Assembly (NCBI GenBank): GCA_029379385.1
Contig: CM055618.1
Coordinates: 11,232,134 to 11,296,133, forward strand
DNA: 64,000 nt
Source: Quillaja saponaria
Lineage: Eukaryota; Streptophyta; Magnoliopsida; Fabales; Quillajaceae
Direction: 5' to 3'
Of this stretch, positions 39,160 to 51,059 are shown piece after piece; the stretch's first letter is position 1; every line of letters starts with the position of its first letter. The translations under genes and the position numbers were made by a program. The notes under the pieces were generated by a model. That model was not told where the DNA came from, searched no databases, and saw only the letters and a list, made by a program, of their open reading frames with translations.

Positions 39160-40081
39160 GTTTGGTACGCAAGAATGACCATGTATGATTTCATATAATG
39201 AATATTTTTTCGTTTGGTACGTTTTTAATCTCATAATAATTATTCTATTCCAGCCATTTTATTTCATAGAAATAGAAATTCTCAAACCCACCTAGGAGTA
39301 GAATTGCTCATTCCTACTTCTGTGAAATTGGTTTAGTTCAATTAAATAACAAAAACACTTTTCTATCACATAAAATAAAAAGTAGAATATTAATAAAATA
39401 ATAATATTTTTCATAAATAAAAAATATTTATTTATTATTTAATTTAGTTAAATGACAAAAATACCCTTCATATCACATTAAAAAAATATAAAATTATATA
39501 AAATAAAATAAATAAAAATTTGTATTTAAAAATAATAATAAATCAATTCATTTTAGTCAAATGATAAAAAAACCTTTCATTCATATCATTGTAAATAATA
39601 TAATTAATGTTAAATATATAAATTAGTTAAGTAATTTTAAACTAAAATATTAATAAATAATAAAAATAAGTAAAAAGAAAATAAATATAATTAATAATAA
39701 AATAAATATAAGTAATAATAATATTAATTAATTAATAATAAATAAATAATATAATTTTTTTTAAATTAATTTCAAAATTAAGAAATATATATTTCATAAA
39801 TTATGTTTAATTTTTATTACTTTATCTATAGAGGGATAATTTTGTCATTTTAAAATAATATATTTTTTATTACTTTATCTTTATAGGGATATTTTTGTCA
39901 TTTTAACATAATTTTGATATTATTTATGTCTAAAAATTATATGAAAAATTAATAAATGGAATGAAATAATTATTTCTCACTGACGCTACCAAATAATAAA
40001 ATAGAATGATCATTCTATTCTATTTGTATTTCATTTCTATTCCTTTTCTCATTCTGTAAAAATCATTTCTGATTACCAAAC
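39160..40081. mobile_element. hAT-like MITE with internal tandem repeats
   Basis: The left end is GTTTGGTACGCAAGAATGA and the right end, reverse-complemented, is GTTTGGTAATCAGAAATGA. The flanks TAACTTTA (39152-39159) and AAACTCTA (40082-40089) agree at six of eight positions, compatible with an aged 8-bp target-site duplication. The AT-rich interior contains repeated modules, for example TTTATTACTTTATCT near 39815 and again near 39870. No coding capacity. Confidence 0.6.
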
Positions 40082-40089
40082 AAACTCTA

Positions 40090-41720
40090 AATGCATGGTA
40101 GAGGAAAACTTAGAACTCGTTGGCATCTAATTTGGTTGTTTATTCTTTTTCTTATTAAATAGACCTAATTAATGTTGATTGAAAGGTACAGCATCACTAT
40201 GTAGAAATGATCCTTGTTTAAAGTGAAAACTTAATTTAAAAAATGAGAAAAAAAGAGTAAGAAGGAAGGCTCTTAATTCATTTGCTGAAGACAGAGTCAA
40301 TACATTCTAGAGAGAATAAGATCTTATCAACTATACACATTTCAGCCATGATTTTAGGGTTGCCCCATGTGTTAGCTAGAGCTATGTATATATATAATAA
40401 TGTTAACGGCTGACTTGCTTTAGGTAATTAAGGGTTTCATTTTCAATCATAAGTCCCATTTTTATTTTCAATTTCATGATTACAGTGGCTGCCACACTTT
40501 TAGCCCATATCATGAATCTAGAAAAAAAAGAAAAAAGAAGAAGGACAATTTGACATCCATATATCCATATTCCATACCAACCTAAAATTGCAGTACATTT
40601 ATTGTCAGTGTAAATTAGGGGTTTTGACCTGATCAGTCGGGATAATTAGCATAATTTTATCAATTTTGATGAAATTAGATGAAAAAAATTCTACCTAAAT
40701 TTTAAAATTGAGTCACAAAAAATTATAGAGTCAAGGACATTAGTTTATAAATCATTATTAAAGTAGACACCCATATTTTTGTTTTATATCATTTTATTAA
40801 AAGTTCTTGTAACAACTGGAGTGAATAATTAATACGCAATCTACCTACCGGCCTCTATAATAAATTTTTTTTAGGAAGTGTCCTAAGTGCACTAGTTAAG
40901 TTTTCATAAATAGAATATTTGTAACATTTATTACGATAGTTGATTATGATTTTAATATAATTTAATGATATAAATTATTATTTTAAAAAAATTCAAAAAT
41001 TATATTTATTATAAGAATTTTTTAATTTTATTCTCACTAGCACATGAAAAGAAATATTTAAAAAAACATTTAATACCTTTATTTTCTCAACTTTTATAGA
41101 AATGTGTCCTATTTATTAATTTTGGAGTCCCTATTTTTGTACTAAGACACTAATACCCCTAAACTAAATTCAGTATTTTCTTTGAATAATTATTTTTAAT
41201 ATAATTTAACTCATGTTGGGATTAGGATTAGAGAGATTTATTTTAATATGTTTTTATTTATTTGTAGTGATTTTAAGAATTAAAATTATAGTAAAAATAT
41301 AGTTAAATAAAATATTGAATTTAGTTTAGGGGTATTAGTGTCCTATTAGAAAATGAAGACTCAAAGAGGAGCACATCTATATGTATACTATATATAAAAA
41401 AGTCTTAAAGGAATAATCTTTTGATTTGCTATAAAATCCTTTTTACTTATTAAATTTTTAATATTGTTACACCCTATTAATTAAATTTTGTTTATTATCA
41501 TTAACATGAAATATTATTTTTTATTAATTATAATTTTCTTAATATATATATTAATTATTGATAAACATATATTTATATATTATAAATATAAATTAACTGC
41601 ACAATGCATGATAAGAAAGAAAACAAGGTATTAATTGTTTATTATAGTTAAACAAGTGCACCCTTGCACAAATAATAAACATTTCATCAGCGATTACATG
41701 CGCCTAAAACGTTGCCTAGT
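40090..41720. other. AT-rich spacer between two transposon-like elements
   Basis: No reading frame, RNA gene or clear repeat recognised. Confidence 0.4.
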
Positions 41721-41729
41721 ACGATTATC

Positions 41730-42968
41730 AGGGGTTTTGGATACAAGAGTCCAATTTCTAATTTTTATAGGACAATATGGTAGATTTTGTACTTAAATAA
41801 TCAAAATGAAATAACTTAGAAACTGGATTTTCGAAATCCATTTTCAGGCTCCATATCACCAGCCTACATGCTTGTCACCACATGCCCACGGGCCCACTCC
41901 TATAAAAAATTGAAACTAAATTTTCAAAATCTGGTTTCAAGCATCGACATGCCATATATTTTTAATTTAAAAATATCATATAAATTTAAAAATTATCTAC
42001 ACTTTTAAAATTTAAAATATCATAAATTTCAAAATTTTAACATATTATACACTATAATAAAAAAAATATCATACACTATAAATTTAAAAATTATTATACA
42101 TTTTAAATTTAAAAATATCATACACTATAAATTTAAAAACTATCATAAACTCTAAATATAAAAAATATCATACACTATAAATTTAAAAATTATTATACAC
42201 TTTAAATTTAAAATTTATCATACATTTTAAAATTTAAATATATCATACACTATAATAAAAAAATATCATACATTATAAATTTAAAAATTATTATATATTT
42301 TAAATTTTAAAAATATCATACACTATAATTAAAATTACCATAAATTTTTAAATTTAAAAATATAATGTTTTAAAACTATCATACATTTACAAATTTAAAA
42401 TTTATTATACACTTTAAATTTAAAATTGATCATACATATTAAAATTTAAATATATCATACACTAAAATTTTTAAAAAAAAATCATACACTTTAAATTTTA
42501 AAAAAAATCATGAATTTTAAAATATTAAAATGTATAATATTTTTTATTATAATGTATGATTTATTTAAATTTTAAACTGTATGATAAATTTAAATTTAAA
42601 GTGTATAATAATTTTTAAATTTATAGTATATGATAACTTTTAATTTTAGAGTGTATGGTGTCTTTTATATTTAGAGTTTATGATAATTTTTAAATTTATA
42701 GTAAATGATATTTTAAAATATTAAAAATATGGATAATTTTTAAATTGATATGATATTTTTTAAATTTAAAATCGATTTCAGTATTTTTTGCTCACTTTTC
42801 AATTTTTTGCAGAGTGTGCGTGTGATTTTGCGCCCGTGGGCTAGTGATTTGCAGCTAGAAAATTGAATTTGTAAATTGAATTTAAATTATCATATTTTAA
42901 CTATTTAAACAGAAAGCTTACCATATTATTCAAAAATATCAAAAACTGAACCATTGTGTCCAAATTCC
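41730..42968. mobile_element. Foldback/Mutator-type element with 9-bp target-site duplication
   Basis: A 1239-bp element flanked by the perfect direct repeat ACGATTATC (41721-41729 and 42969-42977). Its outer arms of about 200 bp are imperfect inverted repeats: GGATACAAGAGTCCAATTTC on the left pairs with GGACACAATGGTTCAGTTTT from the right arm. Each arm contains GCCCACGGGC. Inside lie arrays of a short unit around ATCATACACTATAAATTT on the left (about 41956-42510), with the reverse-complement type on the right (about 42515-42765). The whole element can therefore fold on itself. No coding capacity. The 9-bp duplication indicates movement by a Mutator-like transposase supplied elsewhere. Confidence 0.85.
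41956..42765. repeat. Palindromic AT-rich minisatellite inside the foldback element
   Basis: About twenty degenerate copies of a unit near 30-40 bp containing ATCATACACT and TAAATTTAAAAA occur in one orientation up to about 42510. Copies in the reverse orientation (TTTTTAAATTTATAGTATAT type) continue to about 42765. Unit lengths vary, and there are no spacers of equal length with unique sequence, so this is not a CRISPR array. Confidence 0.8.
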
Positions 42969-42979
42969 ACGATTATCGT

Positions 42980-43463
42980 ATAGTTTGAGAGGCACAGAGA
43001 GTGCGCGTGGTGTTATGTTGAAGGCCTTAACTCTAGTGACTATTATATTTAGCATAAAATCAGAACCGTCTGATTCGTGTGGATTCTCCCTTAATTTCGC
43101 TTAAAACAGTAGTTACTGCGCTAAGACAAGACATGCTCCCCTAATTCGTACGGTTAATTACGTACGGTAATATTTGTAAAAGGTTTACGGTGAAGCCACC
43201 ACCACATCATTATATCATACACGATGTTCCAGAAATCACTTACCACTCACAAGTCACAAACAAAACGCGTCTTTCCAGCCTGGCTTCCTCTACATTTTGT
43301 TCTCGTCCCTCTTAACCCGGGCCCACTCTCCACCCAATATATTTTAAAATACCAAAATTACCCTTATCTTCCCAAAATCCCAAAATGACTACCAAGTCCT
43401 CTCTTAGTCCCTCTTATCTCTTTCTCAATTTTTCAATCCCAAGTAATCAACATCACTACCACC
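42980..43463. other. Promoter and 5' UTR side of the GATL gene
   Basis: A short direct repeat, GTACGGTTAATTACGTACGGT, spans about 43148-43168. An AATATATTTTA stretch near 43337 could act as a TATA element about 120 bp before the ATG. No coding feature. Confidence 0.4.
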
Positions 43464-44502
43464 ATGCGACCGACATTTCACTTCCACATCTTTATCTTCG
43501 TCTTCCTCGCCGTCGCCGTACATTTTGTAAGCTCAGGCGAGCTGCCTACTTTCAGAGAAGCACCTGCATTTCGCAATGGAAGGGAATGTCAAAAGACGAT
43601 ATGGTCTTCAACGGAGAATCCAGCTTACAATCCTTCAACTATACATATTGCCATGACTCTCGATGCCACTTACCTCCGTGGCTCAGTCGCCGGCGTATTA
43701 TCCATCCTTCAACATTCTTCTTGCCCTGAGAACATTGTCTTCCACTTCATCGCCACCACCCATCGTCGATTGGAGCTTCGCCGGATTATTACTACCACGT
43801 TTCCGTACCTCAACTTCTATCTTCACCACTTTGATTCCAACATTGTTAAGGGAAAGATCTCGTACTCGATTCGTCGAGCTCTCGATCAGCCTCTCAATTA
43901 CGCGAGGATCTACCTCGCCGATCTTTTGCCCGCCGGTGTTCGCCGTATAATTTACTTCGATTCCGACTTGATCGTCGTCGATGACGTGGAGAAACTCTGG
44001 AGTATAAATTTAGGCTCACACGTACTCGGTGCACCTGAATACTGCCATGCCAATATCACCAACTACTTCACCCCAAAATTCTGGTCAAATCCGGTCTATG
44101 CGGTGTCGTTTCGTGGTCGCATACCTTGTTATTTCAATACGGGAGTTATGGTTATCGATCTGTGGAAATGGAGGGAAGGTAGGTACAGAGAGAGGCTGGA
44201 GTACTGGATGAGGATTCAGAAGCTTTACAGAATCTACGAGCTCGGTTCATTGCCGCCGTTCTTGCTGGTGTTCGCCGGAAACATCGAACGGGTTGAGCAC
44301 CGGTGGAACCAGCATGGACTAGGTGGCGATAACCTTGAAGGTTTGTGCAGAGATCTTCATCCTGGACCAGTGAGCCTGCTTCATTGGAGTGGGAAAGGGA
44401 AAGCCATGGCTGAGATTAAACTCGAACAAGCCATGTCCATTGGATAGCTTGTGGGCCCCTTACGATCTATTCGGTCATTCGTCGTTTATATCAGATAGCT
44501 GA
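43464..44502 (+). CDS. GATL: GATL galacturonosyltransferase-like protein (GT8), frameshifted near its end
   Basis: Intronless, as is usual for GATL genes. The N-terminus is a signal or anchor segment (residues 5-23). The GT8 domain follows with [40 protein letters not shown], the DxD-type motif [10 protein letters not shown] at 165-174, and [19 protein letters not shown]. The late HWSGKGK motif is at about 307-313. GATL proteins act in the Golgi or secretory pathway on pectin or xylan; the exact donor and acceptor are not settled. As written, the frame stops at 44447 after 327 residues. Right after HWSGKGK an extra G at 44403 shifts the frame. The other frame continues with the normal family ending ([20 protein letters not shown] and a short tail) to TGA at 44500-44502. 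The start is the ATG before the hydrophobic segment. Confidence 0.92.
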
Positions 44503-45587
44503 GTGTCTATTGTCGTTCATGGAGGTCTCTTTTCGAATTGATGATGAAAATTGAAATCGATCTTTATTTCAAGGCTCTCTGTTCGGCTGGCAAGACAGGT
44601 GGATCAGATGATGTAAAAAGACGGGTGAGGACAAAACTGCCAAGGAGAAAAAGAAGGGAGAGAACCGGATTGATGATGTAAAAAGAAGGATATTTTTGGA
44701 TAAAGTTGACAATTTGTGTGGACGTTACAGCCCTTAAAAAGGATGAGTTAACAGGTGAGATTCGGGGATTAAAGGGGAAAGTTATTCAGTTAAATTGAGA
44801 AATTGCTTCAAAGTGATTTTGGTCTTTGGTAGCAAAAATAAGATAAAAGTGAAAAAGAGTTTTGCCATTTCTCTCCTCTATTATTTTCCAACAATATTAT
44901 TTAATTATTCAATATTTTTTTTCCTTTTGGATTCCACACCCCTACCCTCTTTCTCAATATTTTTTTGTTGAAAAGATTAAAATTAGGCTGCAGTTTTCAT
45001 ATTCTGTTCATTAAGGTAGAAGTATAAAGTTTATGTATAGAAAGTCCCATATGTTAAATGATTTTAAAAAATATATAAAGTGATTATATTAATTTTTTAA
45101 TCTTATATAAAAAGAGAAAAAAAGAGTTAATATGTAAGGTAATGTGCATAATTATTAAGAAATTAATTTTTTTTTTAATTTAAAAAGTAAAGTGAGGTCA
45201 GAATTTCGAGCATAACAACAATGTAAATTGAAATATGAGAAAAATCTCCCCCTCCCTAAGATAAATATCCCTTAATTTTTCCATAAAAAAAAAAAAAAAA
45301 AAATTTGTCATAAACCAACTAGCCTATAACTCTTGTATTTTTGTTTGAATTATTTTGAAATAATATTTCAACAAAAATATCATGAAAAATGTATTTCAGA
45401 TGGTAAAAACAAACTGACCTTGCCTTGTCCTTAGTTGGCCCAAGTATTATGTTAACAGGGACTGTTACCAACCCAGTAACAATTTGAAAATTAGAGTCCT
45501 AAAATCATGAAAAAAACCTGATAACAATTTGTTCTCTTAGAGACTAGATACAACATTCTTACAGACTAAAGCCTTCAATTTTCAGTT
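44503..45587. other. Convergent spacer between GATL and the GEM-like gene
   Basis: Holds both 3' flanks. GATGATGTAAAAAG occurs twice (about 44608 and 44673). There is an A run near 45284-45302. No coding signal. Confidence 0.4.
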
Positions 45588-46843
45588 TCACATTCCTGGC
45601 GCATCCTTTTCCAAATTAATGGCCTTCTTCAGATAATTAAAAGATTTCTCAAATCGAAAGAACCTTGTAAACCGAAATTTAGAATAATCTTCAGTTACAA
45701 TCTCCATATACTCCTGCCCTGGCACAATAGGATTGTCGCCTCGGTTGGCCTCCTTAATTGCCTCAATTGGTATCAGAAGCTGCAAATACACATCTACATG
45801 TTGGATCAGAGTTTCTTTTGTAATGAATCGGGAAGTGGATTAACTGTAGGCCGCATGGTACCAAACTACCAAAGTTAAACTTCACCTGATGGCCTGTTCC
45901 ATCGCCGGAGAAAGTAACCTTATCGGTAGATATAAGAAGAAACCCTTCAACGGGACCAACTGTTGTAAGTAAATCACAATCTGTTATCTTTAGTAGTTTC
46001 TCCCCTTTTTGCATTCCATGGAAAGATAACAGCTTGGTACCATGTAACTGCCCTAGTCCCCAATAAGCAAGTTTCTTCGTACCATGATAAAAATCAGGAA
46101 ATGTTGTAGCTGCAATTCCAAGCTCATTAGATTATTTTTATCAATTGACAATAAAGTTTAATATTCTTCACTATTGATGCATATGGGGTTTGATGTAGAC
46201 AATAGATTTAATTATACCGTTCTGATAGAATCTACGGGTAAAACTGATGCTTTTTCCCAATAATGTTTTCTTGATCTCATTCTTTATATATCCTTTACCT
46301 GCACTATCAAAAAATGTGTCATATATGTGTTTTAGTAAATCGTGTAATACAATTTCAAAGGAGTTACCAACCTGGGAAAGCAGTCAAGATCCAGATCCAG
46401 AGTATTGAATTTGATGGTGGAATTAAATAGTTTGAATGGGAGTTAATAGATATGAGGATTTGAGATGACATACATGAAATTTTGGAATGCCAAGAATGGT
46501 TTATGATTTAACAAATTTAAACTTTTCGATCACTATTAATAGATTGCACCCAAAAAATATGATGAAATCATTGCCTCATCTTCTAAACTTACCTCTGTCA
46601 CCCGTAATTCTTCTGTCAGCTCGAAATGCATTCACTAGTTTGTAAATCACAAAGCAATTTGAATTAGTAGAGCATCATGTATTAAATTAAAAATGGCCTC
46701 AAAAGAAGTAGAACAACCGTAAAAGATTAAGAGTTGATTGAGGAACAAGCACAGAAAAATGCAACCAGAATCTTACATTTGTCATCAATGGCTCCTCTAC
46801 TCCACATTTTAGCATACTTAGATCCCATCAATGGAGGTGTCAT
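45588..46843 (-). CDS. GRAM-domain GEM-like protein
   Basis: Five small exons join in phase with GT-AG borders: 46843-46777, 46634-46593, 46298-46218, 46109-45886 and 45779-45588, giving 201 residues. Residues after exon 3 match GRAM/GEM-like (ABA-responsive) proteins: KLLSFHGMQKGEKLLKITDC, TVGPVEGFLLISTDKVTFSG, LLIPIEAIKEAN, GQEYMEIVTEDYSKFRF and FEKSFNYLKKAI. GRAM domains bind phosphoinositides at membranes; GEM-like proteins are linked to ABA, trichome or reproductive development, but no specific role can be given here. The N-terminal exons (MTPPLMGSKYAKMWSRGAID, LNAFRADRRITGD) are unlike the GEM proteins I know, so the start is uncertain. An alternative first exon at 46471-46372 is also in phase. 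The first exon overlaps the TNL stop codon in another frame. Confidence 0.68.
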
Positions 46844-49800
46844 GATTTTGTTGTCTGCCACTAAACCCGACCATATTTCTGTAAGAATAACTTTTCGTCC
46901 AGTTCTGATCTTGTGGCTTGATCAAAGTTGAGTCTTGTTGCTGCTGCATAGAAGTATTTCCATATGTGGTAACTTGAGGATTTTCCATTGGTTCTACTAT
47001 AGTCTCATTAAAAATATTAGGAAGATCAGGAATCGTGAATAGGACATCTTCCATGTTTGTTTCTTTCTTGTATACATGAACTCCACACCAATTCACCGTC
47101 CCAGTTGACATTGTAAATGAAACCTCCACAAGGTTCCAATCATTTCGTAGATATGTGTCAAGGTTCTTCCACTGTTGGGGTGATATATGAGCTCGTAGAT
47201 CATGCATCCAAATAGTTTCCACACTTTTCACTGAAAAAGTAGCTTCAAATCCGTAGACTTTGATACCATTCACGAGCAAGCTTAGTTGAAGTTGAAAGAA
47301 TATACTCATTGCTCCTAAAACTGCACACAAAGCAATCACTGGAAATTTTGTACGAACCAAGAAGGATAGAGATCCTCCTTCGCTGCGATGATCAAACCAT
47401 TCTGGAATTTCATCTCTGTCGGCTAGAATTGTCAAGTTCTGGATCTCATTCAAGCCCTGTATGTTACATAATTAAGAATCCTTTATAATTTTTAGTAACA
47501 AAAAATCAAACATAAGCGTAGGGCTCAAAGAAGCAAATAGACAAAGACTGCAAGATATTTTAGAGAGAAACCTGATTCAGTAATACGTTTGACGATTCCG
47601 TGGTCAAGGATAAGCAACCCATTGCACTTATATATTGTAAATGTGGTGGAACCTTCGTGATTTCTTTAAGATTGAAACATGAATTCAATTCAAGAGATTC
47701 CAAATAGATGAGTTCTTTGATACACTCTGGGAGGATTTCAAATTTATTTTCTGCTAGGTTTAGTTTTTCCAATTTAGGAAAACAACTAAGAATTATGAGA
47801 ACATCTTCATCTAACAAGTCACATTCCTGAACATTCAATGAAACCAAATGCAGAATATTTGAACTTTCATTGAACTCTAAAGCTGAGGGATCAACTTGAT
47901 CATCACCTTTGAACGTTCCAAAACTTTTTCGAATATTGGGACAACCTCGCATATCAAGCTCCTTAAGGTTTTGCAACATAAGAAAGCCACTTGGTAGGAC
48001 ACGAAGATTGGAGCATTGAACCATATGTAAAGCTTCAATCCCAACAAGATTTTTGAAAGAAGATGGTAATTCTTCTATTTCAGTGCCGCCCACATCGATA
48101 AATCTTATTTTCTTCATCTTCTCCAAAATATTCGGGAATTTTACAAGTAAAAAGCATTTCCTGAGATTAAGGTATTCAAGAGCTGTTGAATGAATGCTAG
48201 GTGGAAAGCTATAGAGACTGTAGCAATATTTGGCGCTAAACTTAACGAGCTTGTTTAAAAACCCCACGGAATCATGAACTTTAACCAAATTCGAACAATG
48301 ATCAAGATGCAATTCCACCAAATTTGGAATTCCAGACATATCAGGTACTTCTTTAAGGGAAATGCAATAGCTGAAGTCCATATAAATCAAGAACTCATAC
48401 TTCTGCAGATCAAAAGTTAATGAAACTTTTAGCTAGTGTTAATGAATTTTATAAGGAAATTATAGAACGCACATAACTATAAATAAATGTATACCTTGAA
48501 TCTGAATGACTCTTGAAATTTGAATCGACTATCAGGCAGGTTGAGTACCACTAGCTTCTCAGGATGAAAGTCCATTGGTAGAGTCAATGCAGGATAGTTC
48601 TTCCAATCAAGCACTCGTAAACTATTTGGCAGATGTTTGGGGTGTGGAGAGAAGTAAGCATTTTCAACCATCAGTATTCTTAAATTTTTCATCTTTTCAA
48701 AAGCTTCACCATTCCAATACACTTTTTCTTCATTTGGCAATTGGAGCATTATACCCTCAATTTTGTCGGATCCCTTTTGAAGACAAAACATAGCAAATTA
48801 ATTATCAGATATTATTACAAACTGGTACAAAACTGTAAGAAGACTTTCATCTTCTTTAAAAATTATTTCAATTACAACATCTACAGAACTTGAGAAAATA
48901 AGAAAGAAATGGAATTGAGAGACCAATAGCAAAATTCTTTTCAATAGGATCCTATCTAGTTTAAGGATAATTAAAAATATCAGAGTAACGAACTTGTTTA
49001 TACAGCAGGTCTTACCGTATCCTCTGTTAGTACTTGAAGAGCATCCTGCATGGAACCATAATCTACTGCATTTGCCAGGCTGTAATGGTGATTCTTGAAG
49101 AACAATTTCCCTACCCAGGTCTTGTATTAGGTCATGCATACATAACATGCCTTCTTTGATGTTTATGAGAGATCTGTCAAGAAGGACTCTAATACCATAG
49201 TCTGGGTAGAAATTACAAGCACTTAGTACCTCTTTGCAAGATTCAAATGACATTCCTTTGAAGAAACATGCAATGTCGAGGAAAATTTGCTTCTCAGTAT
49301 AGTCCAAACTATCATAGCTGATTCTGAGTATATTATGAATCTCTTTGTTAGGAATATTTTCATATTTGTCTAATGTATATTCCCATTCATCTATTTGTTT
49401 ACCGTACAAATTCGAACCAATGATTTCCAAAACTAGAGTCAGGTTTTTCGCTTGGTGTATTGCACACATTGAAATGTCCTCATAACCAGCATTAGGTTCC
49501 CTTCTTTTAAAGGCATTCCAACAAAACAGTTCAAGGGATTCTTGATCATCTAGTTCCTCTATCTGATATATGCTATCAATTCCACGAGCAGTTAGCAGAC
49601 GTTTATCTCTTGTTGTTATAATGATTTTGCTGCCTGGGCCAAACCAATTACGATCTCCAGCCAATTTTTGTAATTGATCCTGCTTGTCTACATCATCAAG
49701 AACTAATAGAACTTTCTTATTGCAAAGCCTGTGTTTTATTATGGCAATCCCTTCACTGACATCTCCTACATCAATATTCTTATCCAAAAGCATTTTAGAG

Positions 49801-50854
49801 AGAAGTGTCTTTTGTAGCCCTACTAAGCCATCCATATTTGAACAATTTTCTCTAACATTGGCCAGAAAGATCTTGTATCCAAATTGATTAGCAACCAAGT
49901 TATATACAGCTCGAGCAATTGTTGTTTTACCTATTCCACCAAGTCCATATATTCCTACCATTTGAGCATCATCATTAGAACCAGTCTCCAAAAGTGAGCT
50001 CACTTTTGATATTCGAGACTCAAGTCCAACCGGATAATCTGCTATATGTAAAAGGGTGCGATCTAATTTACTATAAACATCTTCAATGATTCTTTGAATA
50101 AACTCAAATTCGTATCTGCCAATATATGTATACACAAGCTCATGTAAAACATTTGAATAAATGGTGTTTTTCATTTTTCATTGATTCCATGATTTGAATA
50201 TGAAGCAAGTAGTTAACAATAATCTTTTTGTAAAGATGAACAAATGTTTTCTCCTTTTTTTTCTTGGTTTATGTTCAAAAATCACAATAAAAAGTTAATA
50301 AAATGGTTGTATATATACATAAATATAACCCATTAAACTAAAGCACAAAGAAAATGTACCCGTAATTGAAATTGGAACCAGACAAGTTGGCAAGTTCGTA
50401 CATAGCTGACCTCCATATCTTCACCCTCCCCATGTCAATTGTGGGCTTCTTTTCAAGCTCAGTGAATGCTTCACCAAACAGATCTTCTTTGATGCCGTAT
50501 GTCCGATGGATCCACTTTGTAAAAGACGGGATGAACCCACTGTCCCTTTGATTTCATACACTCCATGATCTTTACAAGTTCATCAAGGCACCAAGAGGAA
50601 TTTGCATAATTTTCAGAGAACACAACAATAGAAATTCTTGATTCTTCAATAGCTTTGAGAAGAGCTGGTGAAATTTCTTCCCCTCTTGTAAGTTTCTCAT
50701 CATCTATGAATGTGTCAATTCCTCTTTGGCGCAAAGCATCATACAGATTGTCAACAAAACCGTAACGAGTGTCTTCCCCTCTGAAACTTAGAAACACATC
50801 GTGGGTCCATTTATGTTTGAAATTAGATGAGGAAGAAGCACCTGGATGTTCCAT
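46818..50854 (-). CDS. TIR-NBS-LRR disease-resistance protein with two frameshifts
   Basis: Five exons: 50854-50360 (TIR), 50115-49016 (NB-ARC), 48773-48495 and 48402-47572 (LRR), 47456-46818 (post-LRR C-JID). The TIR has HDVFLSFRGEDTRYGFVDNL and the catalytic-Glu motif SSWCLDEL. The NB-ARC has GIYGLGGIGKTTIA, kinase-2 KKVLLVLDDVD, RNBS-B GSKIIITTRD and MHDLIQDLGREIV, but the GLPL site reads AKNLTLVLE, which is degenerate. The post-LRR part has DEIPEWFDHRSEGGSLSFLV. TNLs are intracellular immune receptors whose TIR cleaves NAD+. Two +1 shifts interrupt it. One is near 50479 in the TIR after DIRHQRRS, where the other frame continues FGEAF. The other is near 49044-49050, where the other frame reads DALQVLTEDT. 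Without them the protein would be about 1113 residues, normal for a TNL. It is either a young pseudogene or an assembly artefact. Confidence 0.87.
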
Positions 50855-51059
50855 GACTTGATTTTGGACTAGAAGACTTGGGACTTGGGACTGGGGACCG
50901 GGGAAGGATCCAGGAGCAGAGACAGAAATGAAATGATGGTCATCAAATGATCAGGAGCATACCTTTCAAAATTTTGTTTGATGACTTTATCAATGGAAGT
51001 TACTTGCAATAATTAAATTGCATTGGGGTTTAATTAAACCTGAAAATTGTCTTAGAATA

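Noticed and set aside
41956..42765. CRISPR-like regular repeat array
   Set aside because: Unit lengths vary, there are no unique equal-length spacers, the two halves are mirror images inside a transposon, and the DNA is plant nuclear.
46372..46471. Alternative first exon of the GEM-like gene
   Set aside because: It is in phase, but its sequence is hydrophobic and low in coding character, while the 46843-46777 and 46634-46593 exons give a longer phase-consistent model. Not fully excluded.
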